A stretch of DNA of 64,000 nucleotides from Mycolicibacterium psychrotolerans (GCF_010729305.1 NZ_AP022574.1:1798001-1862000); one strand, 5' to 3'. Numbered from the stretch's first letter, positions 17,501 through 26,719 are shown. Made by a program: numbers and translations. Notes: generated by a model from the sequence alone, not told the origin.

Positions 17501-17698
17501 CATGATCTCGCGCAAGCGCTCGAGGTCGAGCACTGACGCGATGTCCATCGAGCGCACCACATCGGCGAACAACACCGTCACCTGCTTGTACTGGGCCGCG
17601 TCAGGCTCGGTGCTCAGGCGAGTGCCGCACTCGTCGCAGAACTTCGCGCGGGGCCGCAGCCCGGTACCGCAGAAGGCACACACCACAGGCGTCGTCAT
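14510..17698 (-). CDS. class III adenylate/guanylate cyclase domain fused to AAA ATPase
   Basis: 1,062 residues. N-terminal double zinc ribbon CAFCGTGLRPRAKFCDECG (7-25). The cyclase homology domain is at about 37-215: metal Asp46 in VLFADVV, Asp89 in HTGDGVMATFG, and Lys in VRVKGIDHPV. The transition-state segment reads GYGATGEAVGMAQRIE, where Gly165 stands in place of the usual Asn while Arg169 is kept. Walker A GAPGVGKS at 261-268, then a long helical region; no C-terminal HTH, unlike several mycobacterial relatives. cAMP synthesis is possible but catalysis is doubtful given the missing Asn. Confidence 0.88.
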   Translation of the reverse strand: MTTPVVCAFCGTGLRPRAKFCDECGTRLSTEPDAAQYKQVTVLFADVVRSMDIASVLDLERLREIMTDLLERAAAVVDRYGGTVEHTGDGVMATFGAPVALEDHAIRACLAANEIQRQTGLLASEVKERDGVDLQVRVGLNSGLVIAGDIGSGTLGYGATGEAVGMAQRIESAAPPGGVMMSESTAALVERAVVLGPPEAVRVKGIDHPVSVRRLLAVNAPARPLRQDEAVLVGRWREMAVLDAMVRRAATGGGGVLTVTGAPGVGKSRVARESAALAGACGMEVFWTFCESHARDVPFWAVSQLLRLSLGLGEDPDAARVQVHTRLPDADPQDLLLLDDLLGIADPAVGLPSVDPDARRRRLTALISTMVSTRTAPALFVVEDAQWIDTASEAMMAGLLASLAGTPAMLLVTARPEYVGALITVPGAHSITLAPLSDADGAVLTTELLGSDHSVAELAAVITARAAGNPFFAEEMVRELVQRGVLVGDPGHYRCQANVAELSVPATVQAAIEARIDRLSAPAQRTLTAASVIGVRFGRRLLTALEGEPAVDELLRTELIDQVSDTPEVVYAFRHPLIRAVAYESQLKSHRSRWHRRLATAIEESEPGRVDENAAVIAEHLRAAGELAAAYGWHMRAAAWATGRDIAAARESWERAAVIAEQLPDAIPSRPTMRIAPRTMLCATDWQVRGVNRSGGRFGELRVLCDATGDKVSLAIGMTGLITELLYAGRPGEGSLMASEQMALLESIGDPDLTAGLAFIGFVNWFNSGEFAELLRWSETVIDLTADNPSTGSGFGLGSPRAVALAFRGVARSWLGLPGWRSDIRDAVVLARRSDPVTLATVVAWTYALAIASGVLFADDDAMAAFEETVQIAQRSSSDFALTGAIFSQSIALLSRDSEDDRRRGLHMLHDIRDIHLPAHIPSLVPNAALWSAGEAARRGEIDLALPVMREAVDELYGAGRLGWAILGTGQLVEVLLKRGTGDDLDEAHRLIEQLAGLRADHGSAMRDITLLRLRALLARTRGDDAAHGDLVRSYREMAESLGFEAHSVWAAAMEAVAGRPS

Positions 17699-17877
17699 CT
17701 GCGCACCGCCGATCTGGGGACGGGCTCGCTCCGGTCGTCCTCAGAATAGGAAGCGGGGCAGCCCGGGAGGCCGGAATCGACGATCGCGTCGATGGCCCTG
17801 ACCACGATGATTACCGAGATATGACTTAGCTGGATTTCGGAGTGTGCGAGCGTGGCTGCCGGGTTACGATTTGCCGC

Positions 17878-18318
17878 ATGGCGGTCCGAGCTTCCAGTGA
17901 GACGGTGATCGACGCCCCGCCCGCGGTCATTCTCGACGCGTTGGCCGACATCGAGGCGGTCACCTCGTGGTCGTCGTTGCACAAAGAGGCCGAGGTCCTC
18001 GATCGCCATCCCGACGGCCGGCCACACCACGTCAAGGCCACCGTCAAGATCATGGGCATGAGCGACAAGGAACTGCTGGAGTACCACTGGGGCGAGGACT
18101 GGGTGGTCTGGGACGCGCAGCAGACGTCGCGGCAACGCTGCCAGCACGGCGAGTACAACCTCATCCCGGAGGGCGAGGACAGGACCCGGGTGCGGTTCGA
18201 TCTGATCCTCGACCTCGCCGCCCCGTATCCGGCGTTCCTGGTCAAGCGCGCCAAGCGGATGGTCCTCGACGTCGCGCTCGAGAACCTGCGCCAACGGGTG
18301 ATGGCCGACTCCCGCTGA
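17878..18318 (+). CDS. SRPBCC family protein, paralogue of the one at 10361
   Basis: 146 residues from MAVRASSETVIDAPPAVILD. Same helix-grip pattern as the 10361 protein: IEAVTSWSSLHKEAEVLDRH, VKATVKIMGMSDKELLEYHW, PEGEDRTRVRFDLILDL. The family in M. tuberculosis includes Rv0854, Rv0856 and Rv0857. The ligand is unknown. The 179-bp gap upstream, shared with the divergent cyclase gene, contains no motif I recognise. Confidence 0.85.
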   Translation: MAVRASSETVIDAPPAVILDALADIEAVTSWSSLHKEAEVLDRHPDGRPHHVKATVKIMGMSDKELLEYHWGEDWVVWDAQQTSRQRCQHGEYNLIPEGEDRTRVRFDLILDLAAPYPAFLVKRAKRMVLDVALENLRQRVMADSR

Positions 18319-18394
18319 CCCGCAACCGTTCGCATCACCGTGAGTTCTTCGGTGCGGACGGAATCGGCGGGCCGGCCCGATGGTTGCTGGCCAT

Positions 18395-19306
18395 ATGAGC
18401 ACCGGAATAGTGCTGTTCGCGCGGCCCGGAGCCGACAACGCAGTGGACGACATCGTCGACCAGGCGCGCCGTGCCCATCAACTCGGCACGCGCCATGTCT
18501 GGGTCGCCCAGCAGTTCGACCACGACGCCATCTCGCTGTCCGGTCTGATCGGCGCCGCGGTGCCCGGTCTCGGGGTGGGCACCTCGGTGGTGCCGTTCAA
18601 TCCGCGGCACCCCCTGACCGTGGCCTCGCAAGCGCAGACCGCCCAGGCGGCCGCGCACGGCAACTTCAGTCTCGGGCTCGGCCTCGGCGCGCACGAACCC
18701 GAGCGGATCGCCTACGGCACGGCATGGCCGAACACCATCGCGCGGCTGCGGGAGTACCTCACGATCCTGCGATCGATCTTCCACAGCGGTGGTGTCGACT
18801 TCCACGGCGAGGAGTTCACGGCTGCGCCCGCATGGCCCGCCACGCTGGCGGGCGGCACCCCAGTGCCCGTTTATGTGGCGGCGATGGGCCCGAAGGCGCT
18901 GGCGGCGACGGGCGAGCTCGCCGACGGCGCCCTGCCGTATCTGGCGGGTCCCCGGACCATCGCGGAGTTCATCGAGCCGACGATCGCCCGGGCCGCCGCC
19001 GATGCCGGGCGTACGCGGCCGCGGATCATCGCCTTCGTGCCTGCGCAGGTGACATCGGACGGCGACGCTGCCCGGGACGCGGCCAACGAACAGCTCGCTT
19101 TCTACGCGACCATCCCGTCGTATCAGAAGGTGATCGCCCGGGAGGGCGTCGAAAATCTGGCGGAGCTCGCCGCGATCGGGGATGAGGAGACGGTGCTGCG
19201 GTCGTTGCGGCGCTACCTCGACGCGGGTGCCACCGACGTGGTGCTCAGTCCGCTGAACCGCGACCGGCCCGACGAGACGCTGTGGGAGCTAGCCGCGTCG
19301 CTGTAG
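18395..19306 (+). CDS. LLM class F420-dependent oxidoreductase
   Basis: 303 residues from MSTGIVLFARPGADNAVDDI; an ATG five codons earlier (18380) is the alternative. The luciferase-like monooxygenase TIM barrel is seen in ARRAHQLGTRHVWVAQQFDH, GLGVGTSVVPFNPRHPL, FSLGLGLGAHEPERI and PVYVAAMGPKALAATGELAD. The family uses coenzyme F420 in mycobacteria. The substrate is unknown. The 3' end overlaps the convergent aminotransferase by 18 bp. Confidence 0.87.
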   Translation: MSTGIVLFARPGADNAVDDIVDQARRAHQLGTRHVWVAQQFDHDAISLSGLIGAAVPGLGVGTSVVPFNPRHPLTVASQAQTAQAAAHGNFSLGLGLGAHEPERIAYGTAWPNTIARLREYLTILRSIFHSGGVDFHGEEFTAAPAWPATLAGGTPVPVYVAAMGPKALAATGELADGALPYLAGPRTIAEFIEPTIARAAADAGRTRPRIIAFVPAQVTSDGDAARDAANEQLAFYATIPSYQKVIAREGVENLAELAAIGDEETVLRSLRRYLDAGATDVVLSPLNRDRPDETLWELAASL

Positions 19307-20464
19307 CGCCCGCAGTCGCCGGATCGCTTCGTCGAGGGTCGGCTCACGCTTGCAGAAAGCAAAACGCACCAGATGATTCCAGTCGCCGACGTGTGGTGCT
19401 TCCGGGTCGCAGAACGCCGACATCGGGATGGCGGCCACACCGACGCTTTCGATCAGTTCCGAGCAGAACGTCCGGCTGTCGTCGTAGCCCAGCGGGCGGG
19501 GATCGGCACACAGAAAGTAGGTGCCGACGCTGTCGTAGACGTCGAAGCCGATCTCGGTCAGCGCCGCGCCCAGCCGGTCCCGTCTGGTCTGGAACGACGC
19601 GCACAGCGCCTCCACCCATTCGTCCTCGGTGTCCAGCGCCTGAGCCACCGCGGGCTGGAACGGCGCGCCGCTGACATAGCTCAGGTACTGTTTGGCCGCG
19701 CGCACGCCGGCGATGAGATCAGCTGGGCCGCAAGCCCATCCGATCTTCCAGCCGGTGACGTTGAACATCTTGCCCGCACTCGAGATCGTGATGGTGCGTT
19801 CGGCCATGCCGGGATAGTTCGCCAGCGGCACGTGGCGGTGGCCGTCGAACGTGAGGTGCTCGTAGACCTCATCGGTGATCACGAGCAGGTCGGCGGCGAC
19901 GGCGAGCTCAGCCAGGCCGCGCAATTCGTCGTCGGTGGCGACCATGCCGGTCGGGTTGTGTGGCGAATTGACGATCAGCGCCTTGGTTTTCGGCGTCACG
20001 GCGTCTCGGAGCGCATCGACGTCGATGGCGAACCGCCGGCCGTCCCGGCGCATCGGCACGGCGCGGCGGTGGCATCCGGCCATCGCGATGACGGGCGAGT
20101 ACGAGTCGTAGAACGGCTCGATCAGCAGTACCTCCGAGCCGGGTTCGACGAGGCCAAGCACCGATGCCGCGATCGCCTCGGTGGCGCCGACGGTCACCAG
20201 CACCTCGGTGTCGGGGTCGTAGCCGGTGCCGTAGCGGCGTTGGCGCTGAGCCGCGATCGCCTGCCGCAGGGACTCGGTACCCAGACCGGGCGGATATTGA
20301 TTGACGCCATCGGCGATCGCGTTCTCGGCGGTCTCGAGCATCGCGGGCGGCCCGTCTTCGTCGGGGAAGCCCTGGCCCAGGTTGACTGCGCCGAGCAGCG
20401 CGGCGCGGGCGGACATCTCCGCGAAGATCGTCACCGCGTAGGGCTGCAGCCGCTGGACCGTCAT
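19289..20464 (-). CDS. dapC: PLP aminotransferase, N-succinyldiaminopimelate aminotransferase (DapC)
   Basis: 391 residues, fold type I aminotransferase. Visible: NLGQGFPDEDGP, NQYPPGLGTESLR, IVNSPHNPTGMV, ITDEVYEHLTFDG, and the PLP lysine in SSAGKMFNVTGWKIGWACGP. In the same place before fadA-fadB M. tuberculosis has Rv0858c, shown to be DapC of the lysine/meso-DAP pathway. The sequence alone also fits the related methionine/kynurenine aminotransferases, so the specific call rests on synteny. Only 36 bp separate its ATG from the divergent Old Yellow Enzyme gene. Confidence 0.85.
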   Translation of the reverse strand: MTVQRLQPYAVTIFAEMSARAALLGAVNLGQGFPDEDGPPAMLETAENAIADGVNQYPPGLGTESLRQAIAAQRQRRYGTGYDPDTEVLVTVGATEAIAASVLGLVEPGSEVLLIEPFYDSYSPVIAMAGCHRRAVPMRRDGRRFAIDVDALRDAVTPKTKALIVNSPHNPTGMVATDDELRGLAELAVAADLLVITDEVYEHLTFDGHRHVPLANYPGMAERTITISSAGKMFNVTGWKIGWACGPADLIAGVRAAKQYLSYVSGAPFQPAVAQALDTEDEWVEALCASFQTRRDRLGAALTEIGFDVYDSVGTYFLCADPRPLGYDDSRTFCSELIESVGVAAIPMSAFCDPEAPHVGDWNHLVRFAFCKREPTLDEAIRRLRALQRRG

Positions 20465-20500
20465 GACAGTCGAGGCTAGTGCCGGTTCACGGACCCGGGA

Positions 20501-21640
20501 ATGAACACGTCCGTTCAGGCGCTTGAGTCCAGCATGACCTTCACCCTCGGCGAACAGTCCGCACTTCTGCAGCCCACCGCCATCGGTGCAGTGAGCGTCG
20601 CGAACCGTCTCTTCATGGCGCCCTTGACCCGGTCACGCGCCGATGCCGACGGCACCCCGTCATCGCTGGCGGCGGAGTACTACGCGCAGCGCGCCGCAGC
20701 GGGGCTGATCATCAGCGAGGCCACCGCCGTGTGCGAGCAGGCCAATGGCGCCTACATGAACACCCCCGGCATCTACACCGACCGGCAGCAGGACAAGTGG
20801 GCGGAGATCGCCGCGGCCGTGCACCGCTCCGGCGGGAAGATGTTCGTGCAGTTGTGGCATGTCGGGCGCATGGCCCACCCCGAGATCAGCGGGTTCGAAT
20901 CGGTCGGGCCGTCGCCGATCGCCGCGGAGCTTGTGACGCACACGCCCACCGGCAAGAAGCCGCTGCCGGTGCCGCGCTCGCTGACCGTCAGCGAGATCGC
21001 CGAGATCGTCGGTCAGTTCCGCGCCGCGGCCCGCCGCGCGATCGACGCCGGCATGGACGGTGTCGAGATCCATGCTGCCAACGGGTATCTGCTGCACGAG
21101 TTCCTGTCCGATGTCGTCAATCAGCGCACCGACGTCTACGGCGGTTCCCCGCAGAACAGGGCCCGCTTCGCCGCCGAGGTCGTGGAGGCGGTCGCTGCGG
21201 AGATCGGAGCCGACCGGGTCGGGTTGCGGATCTCCCCCGGGAACACGGCAGGCGACATGCACGAGATCGATCAGGTCAGCGCCTACGAGTTGCTGCTGTG
21301 CCGGATCGCCTCGCTGAAGATCGCCTACCTGCACGTGGTGAGCCAGCCGTCGGCGCCGCCGTTCGCGGCGCTGCGCACGCAGTGGGACGGCACGCTGGTG
21401 CTCAACACGCCGCGTACCGTCGACACCGACTTCGCGATGCTCGAGAGCCTCGCCGAGTGGGGCGTCATCAGTGCGGCCGCCGTCGGGCGGGCCTTCCTCG
21501 CCAACCCCGATCTGGTGACGAGGCTGACCGCGGGTGCCGAACTCAACGAGCCCGATGTGGCGACGTTCTACGCCCCCGGTCCTGCGGGTTACATCGACTA
21601 CCCCACGTTGGACGAATTGGTGACGCCCCGATCGGCGTAG
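20501..21640 (+). CDS. Old Yellow Enzyme family alkene reductase (NADH:flavin oxidoreductase)
   Basis: 379 residues. FMN barrel: NRLFMAPLTRSRADADGTPS, QLWHVGRMAHPEISG, catalytic His/Asn pair in EIHAANGYLLHEFL, NQRTDVYGGSPQNRARF and the phosphate region AAAVGRAFLANPDLV. These are the NemA/XenA-type features for reducing activated C=C bonds with NAD(P)H. Start: ATG 20501, or ATG 20534 (MTFTLGEQ), which would leave a more normal 69-bp gap to divergent dapC and fits family N-termini. The coding frame is certain, the start is not. Confidence 0.9.
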   Translation: MNTSVQALESSMTFTLGEQSALLQPTAIGAVSVANRLFMAPLTRSRADADGTPSSLAAEYYAQRAAAGLIISEATAVCEQANGAYMNTPGIYTDRQQDKWAEIAAAVHRSGGKMFVQLWHVGRMAHPEISGFESVGPSPIAAELVTHTPTGKKPLPVPRSLTVSEIAEIVGQFRAAARRAIDAGMDGVEIHAANGYLLHEFLSDVVNQRTDVYGGSPQNRARFAAEVVEAVAAEIGADRVGLRISPGNTAGDMHEIDQVSAYELLLCRIASLKIAYLHVVSQPSAPPFAALRTQWDGTLVLNTPRTVDTDFAMLESLAEWGVISAAAVGRAFLANPDLVTRLTAGAELNEPDVATFYAPGPAGYIDYPTLDELVTPRSA

Positions 21641-21675
21641 GTGTGAAGTGGCCGGAGGCGGGAAACACCTCCGGC

Positions 21676-21864
21676 ATGGCTACCTACCGCGTGCTCAACC
21701 CCAAGGGCGACATCGTCGAGACCAAGGACATCGAGAGCGCTGAGGACGCACACGCCTGGTTCGTCGATCAGCGCGCCGACAACTCCGAGTTGGGGTGGCG
21801 CATGGAGGTCGAGCACGACGGCGAGTGGTCGTTCTTCGACGACACCGAGGGCTCGCCCGACTAG
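21676..21864 (+). CDS. small conserved hypothetical protein
   Basis: 62 residues, acidic: MATYRVLNPKGDIVETKDIE, then SAEDAHAWFVDQRADNSELG and an ending WSFFDDTEGSPD. Coding support: in-frame strong GC3 bias, a clean ATG, and a stop followed by a perfect hairpin. I do not recognise the family. It sits 35 bp after the Old Yellow Enzyme gene and is probably co-transcribed. Confidence 0.7.
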   Translation: MATYRVLNPKGDIVETKDIESAEDAHAWFVDQRADNSELGWRMEVEHDGEWSFFDDTEGSPD

Positions 21865-21889
21865 CCAGTTCTGTTCGCGACAAGACACG

Positions 21890-21923
21890 AACTCGCGTGA
21901 TCTGTGACCGGATCACGCGAGTT
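21890..21923 (+). terminator. hairpin terminator after the Old Yellow Enzyme/small ORF unit
   Basis: A perfect 13-bp stem AACTCGCGTGATC / GATCACGCGAGTT encloses an 8-nt loop, 25 bp after the stop at 21864. Only a short T run (GTTTG) follows, typical for mycobacteria. Confidence 0.65.
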
Positions 21924-22068
21924 TGCGTCTGCTCGCCACTGTCCAGAGAGGACGGCCCAACCAAGCGGTTGGGCGAGGCTGCTAGCATGCCGCTAGAGGA
22001 GCAGCCTCCCCGCGGGACCCGTCATGGGACCACCGCGGCCCCCAATCTGAACAGGACCTGGAGAGCAC

Positions 22069-23280
22069 ATGTCCGAAGATGCCTTCATCTATGAGGCGGT
22101 CCGCACCCCGCGCGGCAAGCAGCGCAACGGATCGCTCAACGAGATCAAGCCCGTCAACCTCGTCGTCGGCCTGATCGACGAGATCCGGTCTCGCCACCCC
22201 GACCTCGACGAGTCGCTGATCAGCGACGTCATCCTCGGTGTCGTCTCGCCCGTCGGCGATCAGGGCGGCGACATCGCCCGCACCGCGGCGCTGGTGGCGA
22301 AGCTGCCCGAGACCACCGGCGGTTTCCAGCTCAATCGGTTCTGCGCCTCCGGCCTGGAAGCCGTCAACCTGGCCGCGCAGAAGGTGCGCTCGGGCTGGGA
22401 CGACCTGGTGCTCGCCGGCGGCGTCGAGTCGATGAGCCGCGTTCCCATGGGCTCCGACGGCGGCGCCTGGGCCAGCGACCCGGAGACGAACTACCGCATC
22501 GGCTTCGTACCGCAGGGCATCGGGGCAGACCTGATCGCCACCATCGAGGGCTTCTCCCGCGACGACGTCGACGCCTACGCCCTGCGCAGCCAGCAGAAGG
22601 CGGCCGCCGCGTGGTCGGGCGGCTACTTCGCGAAGTCCGTCGTGCCGGTCAAGGACCAGAACGGCCTTGTCGTCCTCGACCACGACGAGCACATGCGCCC
22701 CGACACCACGCTCGAGGGCCTCGCCAAGCTGAAAACCGCGTTCGACGGTATCGGCGCGATGGGCGGCTTCGACGACGTGGCGCTGCAGAAGTATCACTAC
22801 GTCGAGAAGATCAACCACGTCCACACCGGCGGCAACAGCTCCGGCATCGTCGACGGCGCGGCGCTGGTGCTCATCGGTAGTGAGAAAGCCGGCCAGTCGC
22901 AGGGGCTGACCCCCCGCGCCCGCATCGTCGCCACCGCGACCTCCGGCGCCGACCCCGTCATCATGCTGACCGGCCCGACGCCTGCCACCAAGAAGGTGCT
23001 CGATCGTGCCGGCCTGACCGTCGACGACATCGATCTGTTCGAGCTGAACGAGGCGTTCGCCTCGGTGGTGCTGAAGTTCCAGAAGGATCTGAACATCCCC
23101 GACGAGAAGCTCAACGTCAACGGTGGCGCCATCGCGATGGGTCACCCGCTGGGCGCCACCGGCGCCATGATCACCGGAACCATGGTCGACGAGCTCGAGC
23201 GACGCAACGCGCGGCGTGCGCTGGTCACGCTGTGCATCGGCGGCGGCATGGGCGTGGCCACCATCATCGAGCGAGTCTGA
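22069..23280 (+). CDS. fadA: acetyl-CoA acyltransferase (3-ketoacyl-CoA thiolase)
   Basis: Cleaves 3-ketoacyl-CoA with CoA, the last step of beta-oxidation. 403 residues. Nucleophile Cys in [16 protein letters not shown] (about 93), His in [18 protein letters not shown], second Cys in [11 protein letters not shown]. Start ATG 22069 has GGAGAG seven bases before it. fadB follows after 15 nt, so the two form the trifunctional-complex operon (Rv0859-Rv0860 in M. tuberculosis; FadA2FadB2 tetramer). The 145-bp gap upstream begins after the hairpin at 21890. Confidence 0.95.
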   Translation: MSEDAFIYEAVRTPRGKQRNGSLNEIKPVNLVVGLIDEIRSRHPDLDESLISDVILGVVSPVGDQGGDIARTAALVAKLPETTGGFQLNRFCASGLEAVNLAAQKVRSGWDDLVLAGGVESMSRVPMGSDGGAWASDPETNYRIGFVPQGIGADLIATIEGFSRDDVDAYALRSQQKAAAAWSGGYFAKSVVPVKDQNGLVVLDHDEHMRPDTTLEGLAKLKTAFDGIGAMGGFDDVALQKYHYVEKINHVHTGGNSSGIVDGAALVLIGSEKAGQSQGLTPRARIVATATSGADPVIMLTGPTPATKKVLDRAGLTVDDIDLFELNEAFASVVLKFQKDLNIPDEKLNVNGGAIAMGHPLGATGAMITGTMVDELERRNARRALVTLCIGGGMGVATIIERV

Positions 23281-23295
23281 GAGGCCTGAGACAAC

Positions 23296-25443
23296 ATGGC
23301 AGAGAACACCATTCAGTGGGACAAGGACGCCGACGGCATCGTCACCCTGACGCTGGACGACCCGACGGGCTCGGCCAACGTGATGAACGAGCACTACAAG
23401 GAGTCCATGCACAACGCCGTGGAGCGCCTTGTGCAGGAAAAGGATTCGATCACCGGCGTGGTGATCGCCAGCGCGAAGAAGACCTTCTTCGCCGGCGGTG
23501 ACCTCAAGGGCATGATGAAGGTCGGCCCGGAGAACGCAGCCGAGTCGTTCGCCGAGGTGGAGTTCATCAAGGCCGACCTGCGTCAGCTGGAGACCCTGGG
23601 TGTGCCCGTCGTCGCGGCGATCAACGGCGCCGCCCTCGGCGGCGGCCTGGAGATCGCGCTGGCGTGTCACCACCGCATCGCCGCCGACGTCAAGGGTGTC
23701 GTCATCGGCCTGCCGGAGGTCACCCTGGGTCTGCTGCCCGGTGGCGGCGGCGTCGCCCGCACCGTGCGGATGTTCGGCATCCAGAAGGCCTTCATGGAGA
23801 TCCTGAGCCAGGGCACCCGCTTCAAGCCCGGCAAGGCAAAGGAGATCGGTCTGGTCGACGAACTGGTCGCCAGCACCGACGAACTCGTTCCTGCCGCCAA
23901 GGCGTGGATCAAGGCCAACCCCGAGTCGCACACCCAGCCGTGGGACCAGAAGGGCTACAAGATGCCCGGCGGCACCCCGTCGCACCCGGCGCTCGCGGCC
24001 ATCCTGCCGTCGTTCCCCGCCCTGCTGCGCAAGCAGCTCAAGGGTGCACCGATGCCGGCGCCGCGGGCGATCCTCGACGCCGCCGTCGAGGGTGCTCAGG
24101 TCGACTTCGACACCGCCACACGCATCGAGAGCCGCTACTTCACCTCGCTGGTGACCGGTCAGACCGCGAAGAACATGATCCAGGCGTTCTTCCTGGACCT
24201 GCAGCACATCAACGGCGGTGGATCGCGTCCCGACGGCATCGAGCCGGTCAAGATCAACAAGATCGGTGTGCTCGGCGCCGGCATGATGGGTGCGGGCATC
24301 GCCTACGTCTCGGCCAAGGCCGGTTATGACGTTGTCCTCAAGGATGTTTCGCAGGAAGCCGCCGACAAGGGCAAGGGCTACTCCGAGAAGATCGAGGCCA
24401 AGGCGCTCGAGCGGGGTCGCACCACCCAGGAGCGCTCCGATGCGCTGCTGGCCCGGATCCATCCCACGGCCGACCCGGCCGATCTGAAGGGCGTCGACTT
24501 CGTCATCGAGGCCGTCTTCGAGAACCAGGAACTCAAGCACAAGGTGTTCCAGGAGATCGAGGACATCGTCGAGCCCAACGCTGTCCTCGGTTCGAACACC
24601 TCCACGCTGCCGATCACCGGTCTGGCGACCGGGGTGAAGCGCCAGGAAGACTTCATCGGCGTTCACTTCTTCTCGCCGGTCGACAAGATGCCTCTGGTCG
24701 AGATCATCAAGGGCGAGAAGACCTCCGACGAGGCGCTGGCCCGGGTCTTCGACTACACGCAGGCCATCGGCAAGACCCCGATCGTCGTCAACGACAGCCG
24801 CGGGTTCTTCACCAGCCGCGTCATCGGCACCTTCGTCAACGAGGCGCTGGCGATGCTCGGTGAGGGTGTCGCTCCGGCGAGCATCGAGCAGGCGGGCTCG
24901 CAGGCCGGCTACCCGGCTCCGCCGCTGCAGCTTTCAGACGAGCTCAACCTCGAGCTGATGCAGAAGATCGCGACCGAGACGCGCAAGGCGACCGAGGCTG
25001 CGGGCGGCACCTACGAGCCGCACCCGGCCGAGACCGTCGTGAACACGATGATCGAGATCGGTCGTCCGTCGCGGCTCAAGGGCGCGGGCTTCTACGAGTA
25101 CGTGGACGGCAAGCGCGTCGGCCTGTGGGAGGGCCTCGCCGACACCTTCGGATCAGGTAAGGCCGACATCCCGCTGCAGGACATGATCGACCGGATGCTG
25201 TTCGCGGAGGCGCTCGAGACGCAGAAGTGCCTGGATGAGGGCGTTCTCACCTCGACGGCCGACGCGAACATCGGCTCGATCATGGGTATCGGCTACCCGC
25301 CCTACACCGGTGGTTCGGCGCAGTTCATCGTCGGCTACCAGGGGGCGGGCGGTGTCGGCAAGGAGGCCTTCGTCGCCCGCGCCAAGGAGCTGGCCGCCAA
25401 GTACGGCGAGCGGTTCACCCCGCCGTCCTCGCTGACCAGCTAG
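23296..25443 (+). CDS. fadB: fatty oxidation complex alpha subunit: enoyl-CoA hydratase / 3-hydroxyacyl-CoA dehydrogenase
   Basis: 715 residues. N-terminal crotonase domain (about 1-190) has oxyanion-hole segments [14 protein letters not shown] and [20 protein letters not shown], with the Glu pair region [15 protein letters not shown]. The dehydrogenase NAD fold begins about 318 with [20 protein letters not shown]; catalytic His in [16 protein letters not shown]-terminal HAD domains from about 500. With FadA it performs hydration, dehydrogenation and thiolysis of enoyl-CoA in the cytosol. A 15-bp hairpin follows its stop. Confidence 0.95.
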   Translation: MAENTIQWDKDADGIVTLTLDDPTGSANVMNEHYKESMHNAVERLVQEKDSITGVVIASAKKTFFAGGDLKGMMKVGPENAAESFAEVEFIKADLRQLETLGVPVVAAINGAALGGGLEIALACHHRIAADVKGVVIGLPEVTLGLLPGGGGVARTVRMFGIQKAFMEILSQGTRFKPGKAKEIGLVDELVASTDELVPAAKAWIKANPESHTQPWDQKGYKMPGGTPSHPALAAILPSFPALLRKQLKGAPMPAPRAILDAAVEGAQVDFDTATRIESRYFTSLVTGQTAKNMIQAFFLDLQHINGGGSRPDGIEPVKINKIGVLGAGMMGAGIAYVSAKAGYDVVLKDVSQEAADKGKGYSEKIEAKALERGRTTQERSDALLARIHPTADPADLKGVDFVIEAVFENQELKHKVFQEIEDIVEPNAVLGSNTSTLPITGLATGVKRQEDFIGVHFFSPVDKMPLVEIIKGEKTSDEALARVFDYTQAIGKTPIVVNDSRGFFTSRVIGTFVNEALAMLGEGVAPASIEQAGSQAGYPAPPLQLSDELNLELMQKIATETRKATEAAGGTYEPHPAETVVNTMIEIGRPSRLKGAGFYEYVDGKRVGLWEGLADTFGSGKADIPLQDMIDRMLFAEALETQKCLDEGVLTSTADANIGSIMGIGYPPYTGGSAQFIVGYQGAGGVGKEAFVARAKELAAKYGERFTPPSSLTS

Positions 25444-25452
25444 CCATCGCGT

Positions 25453-25491
25453 CGAAATCCCCCGGAATCGCAACGGTTCCGGGGGATTTCG
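25453..25491. terminator. strong bidirectional terminator between fadB and the monooxygenase gene
   Basis: A 15-bp perfect stem (CGAAATCCCCCGGAA / TTCCGGGGGATTTCG) with a 9-nt loop, starting 9 bp after the fadB stop and ending 2 bp before the stop of the convergent gene. The A/T ends make it work in both directions. Confidence 0.8.
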
Positions 25492-25493
25492 CG

Positions 25494-26702
25494 TCAGGCC
25501 GGGGCAGTGCCCGGTTCGGCGGGTAGCGGCATCGTCTCGTAGAGACGCACGCCCCTGTCGTTGAGCCGCGCGACCGAGCGCGTCAGGCCACTGGGGAGCA
25601 CGGAGACGAGCCGAGCCACACCTACGAGTGCGTTGATGCCCCAACGGCTGCTCGGCACAACGGTTTTGGCGTTCACCTTCGCCAGTGCGCGGCTGCTCAG
25701 CACCGGACCTCGCATCGCGGTCTCGTAGGCCGCGAACGCCGCTGCATAGTCACGGGCTGCCCGCCGCAACTCGGTGGCCAACACATAGGCGCCGTACACC
25801 GCCAGGCTGGTGCTGCCGCCGACGGCCGGGCCGGGGCAGTAGCCTGCGTCCCCGACCAGGGTCACCCGTCCCCGTGTCCAGGTGTCCATCTGCAGTTGCG
25901 TGATCGCGTCGAAATAGAACGCCGGCGTGCTGTCCAGTTCGACGAGCCAACGATCGACCTGACCGCCCATCCCGGCGAAGGCGGCGCCCAGTTGCGCCTT
26001 CTGCCGTTCGACGTCGCGGTGGTCGTAGTCCAGCTGGTGCTCCGGCCGGAAGACGAACACGGCCCTGGCATCGTCGAGGTGATCAGCGGTGTAGACCATC
26101 GCCATGCGCCTCGGCTCGTACACTCCGGCCATCTGCCCCTCACGGGCCAGCGATTTCGGCACGGACACCACCGCAAGGTAACCGCCGAGGAACTGCTCGG
26201 AAACGTTCTCACCGAACACCAGTCGGCGCACGCCCGAGTGGAGACCGTCGGCGCCGATGATGATGTCGAACCGCTCGTCGGCAGCATTCTGGAAACTCAC
26301 CGTGCCGTCGTCGGATATCGACGTGATGCGGTCACCGAATCGGTAGTCCGCATCGTCACGGCTCGCCTGGTAGTAGATCTCGCTCAGGTCATCCCGCATG
26401 ATCTCGACATGGCGATCGGACATCACGCCGATGAGTTTGACGTAGTCGATGTGCGCCGGCCGTTTCGACCACGGCCGGTTCACTGTGAGTATCGTTGTCC
26501 CGGTGGCCCGTTGCTGTATCCGGGACATCACGCCCATGCGCTCGGAAATCTCCATCGCGGGGCGGAACAGGTCGATCGCGTGGCCGCCCGTCTTCCGTAG
26601 CGCCTGGGCGTGCTCGACGACTGTGACGTCGACGCCGCCACGGGCGAGCCAGTATGCGGTGACCGGGCCGGCGATGCTGGCACCTGAGATGAGCGCGCGC
26701 AT
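25494..26702 (-). CDS. FAD-dependent monooxygenase (PHBH/UbiH-like fold)
   Basis: 402 residues. FAD fold MRALISGASIAGPVTAYWLA, NADPH/FAD loop DIIIGADGLHSGVRRLVFG and GRVTLVGDAGYCPGPAVGGS, the three class A flavoprotein hydroxylase fingerprints. Relatives hydroxylate aromatic compounds or inactivate antibiotics (TetX/rifampicin monooxygenase group); the substrate cannot be fixed. Divergent from a TetR gene across an 80-bp gap holding two matching 16-bp operators, so it is very likely a ligand-induced detoxification or catabolic gene. Confidence 0.88.
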   Translation of the reverse strand: MRALISGASIAGPVTAYWLARGGVDVTVVEHAQALRKTGGHAIDLFRPAMEISERMGVMSRIQQRATGTTILTVNRPWSKRPAHIDYVKLIGVMSDRHVEIMRDDLSEIYYQASRDDADYRFGDRITSISDDGTVSFQNAADERFDIIIGADGLHSGVRRLVFGENVSEQFLGGYLAVVSVPKSLAREGQMAGVYEPRRMAMVYTADHLDDARAVFVFRPEHQLDYDHRDVERQKAQLGAAFAGMGGQVDRWLVELDSTPAFYFDAITQLQMDTWTRGRVTLVGDAGYCPGPAVGGSTSLAVYGAYVLATELRRAARDYAAAFAAYETAMRGPVLSSRALAKVNAKTVVPSSRWGINALVGVARLVSVLPSGLTRSVARLNDRGVRLYETMPLPAEPGTAPA

Positions 26703-26719
26703 CTCTTCTCCTCTGCTTA

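Noticed and set aside
16223..17536. 437-codon plus-strand frame inside the cyclase gene
   Set aside because: Antisense shadow of the cyclase/ATPase coding sequence; no family features.
21982..24666. 894-codon open frame on the minus strand opposite fadA and fadB
   Set aside because: High-GC codon bias opens antisense frames. fadA and fadB are unmistakable, and the antisense product is His/Arg/Gly-rich with no domain.
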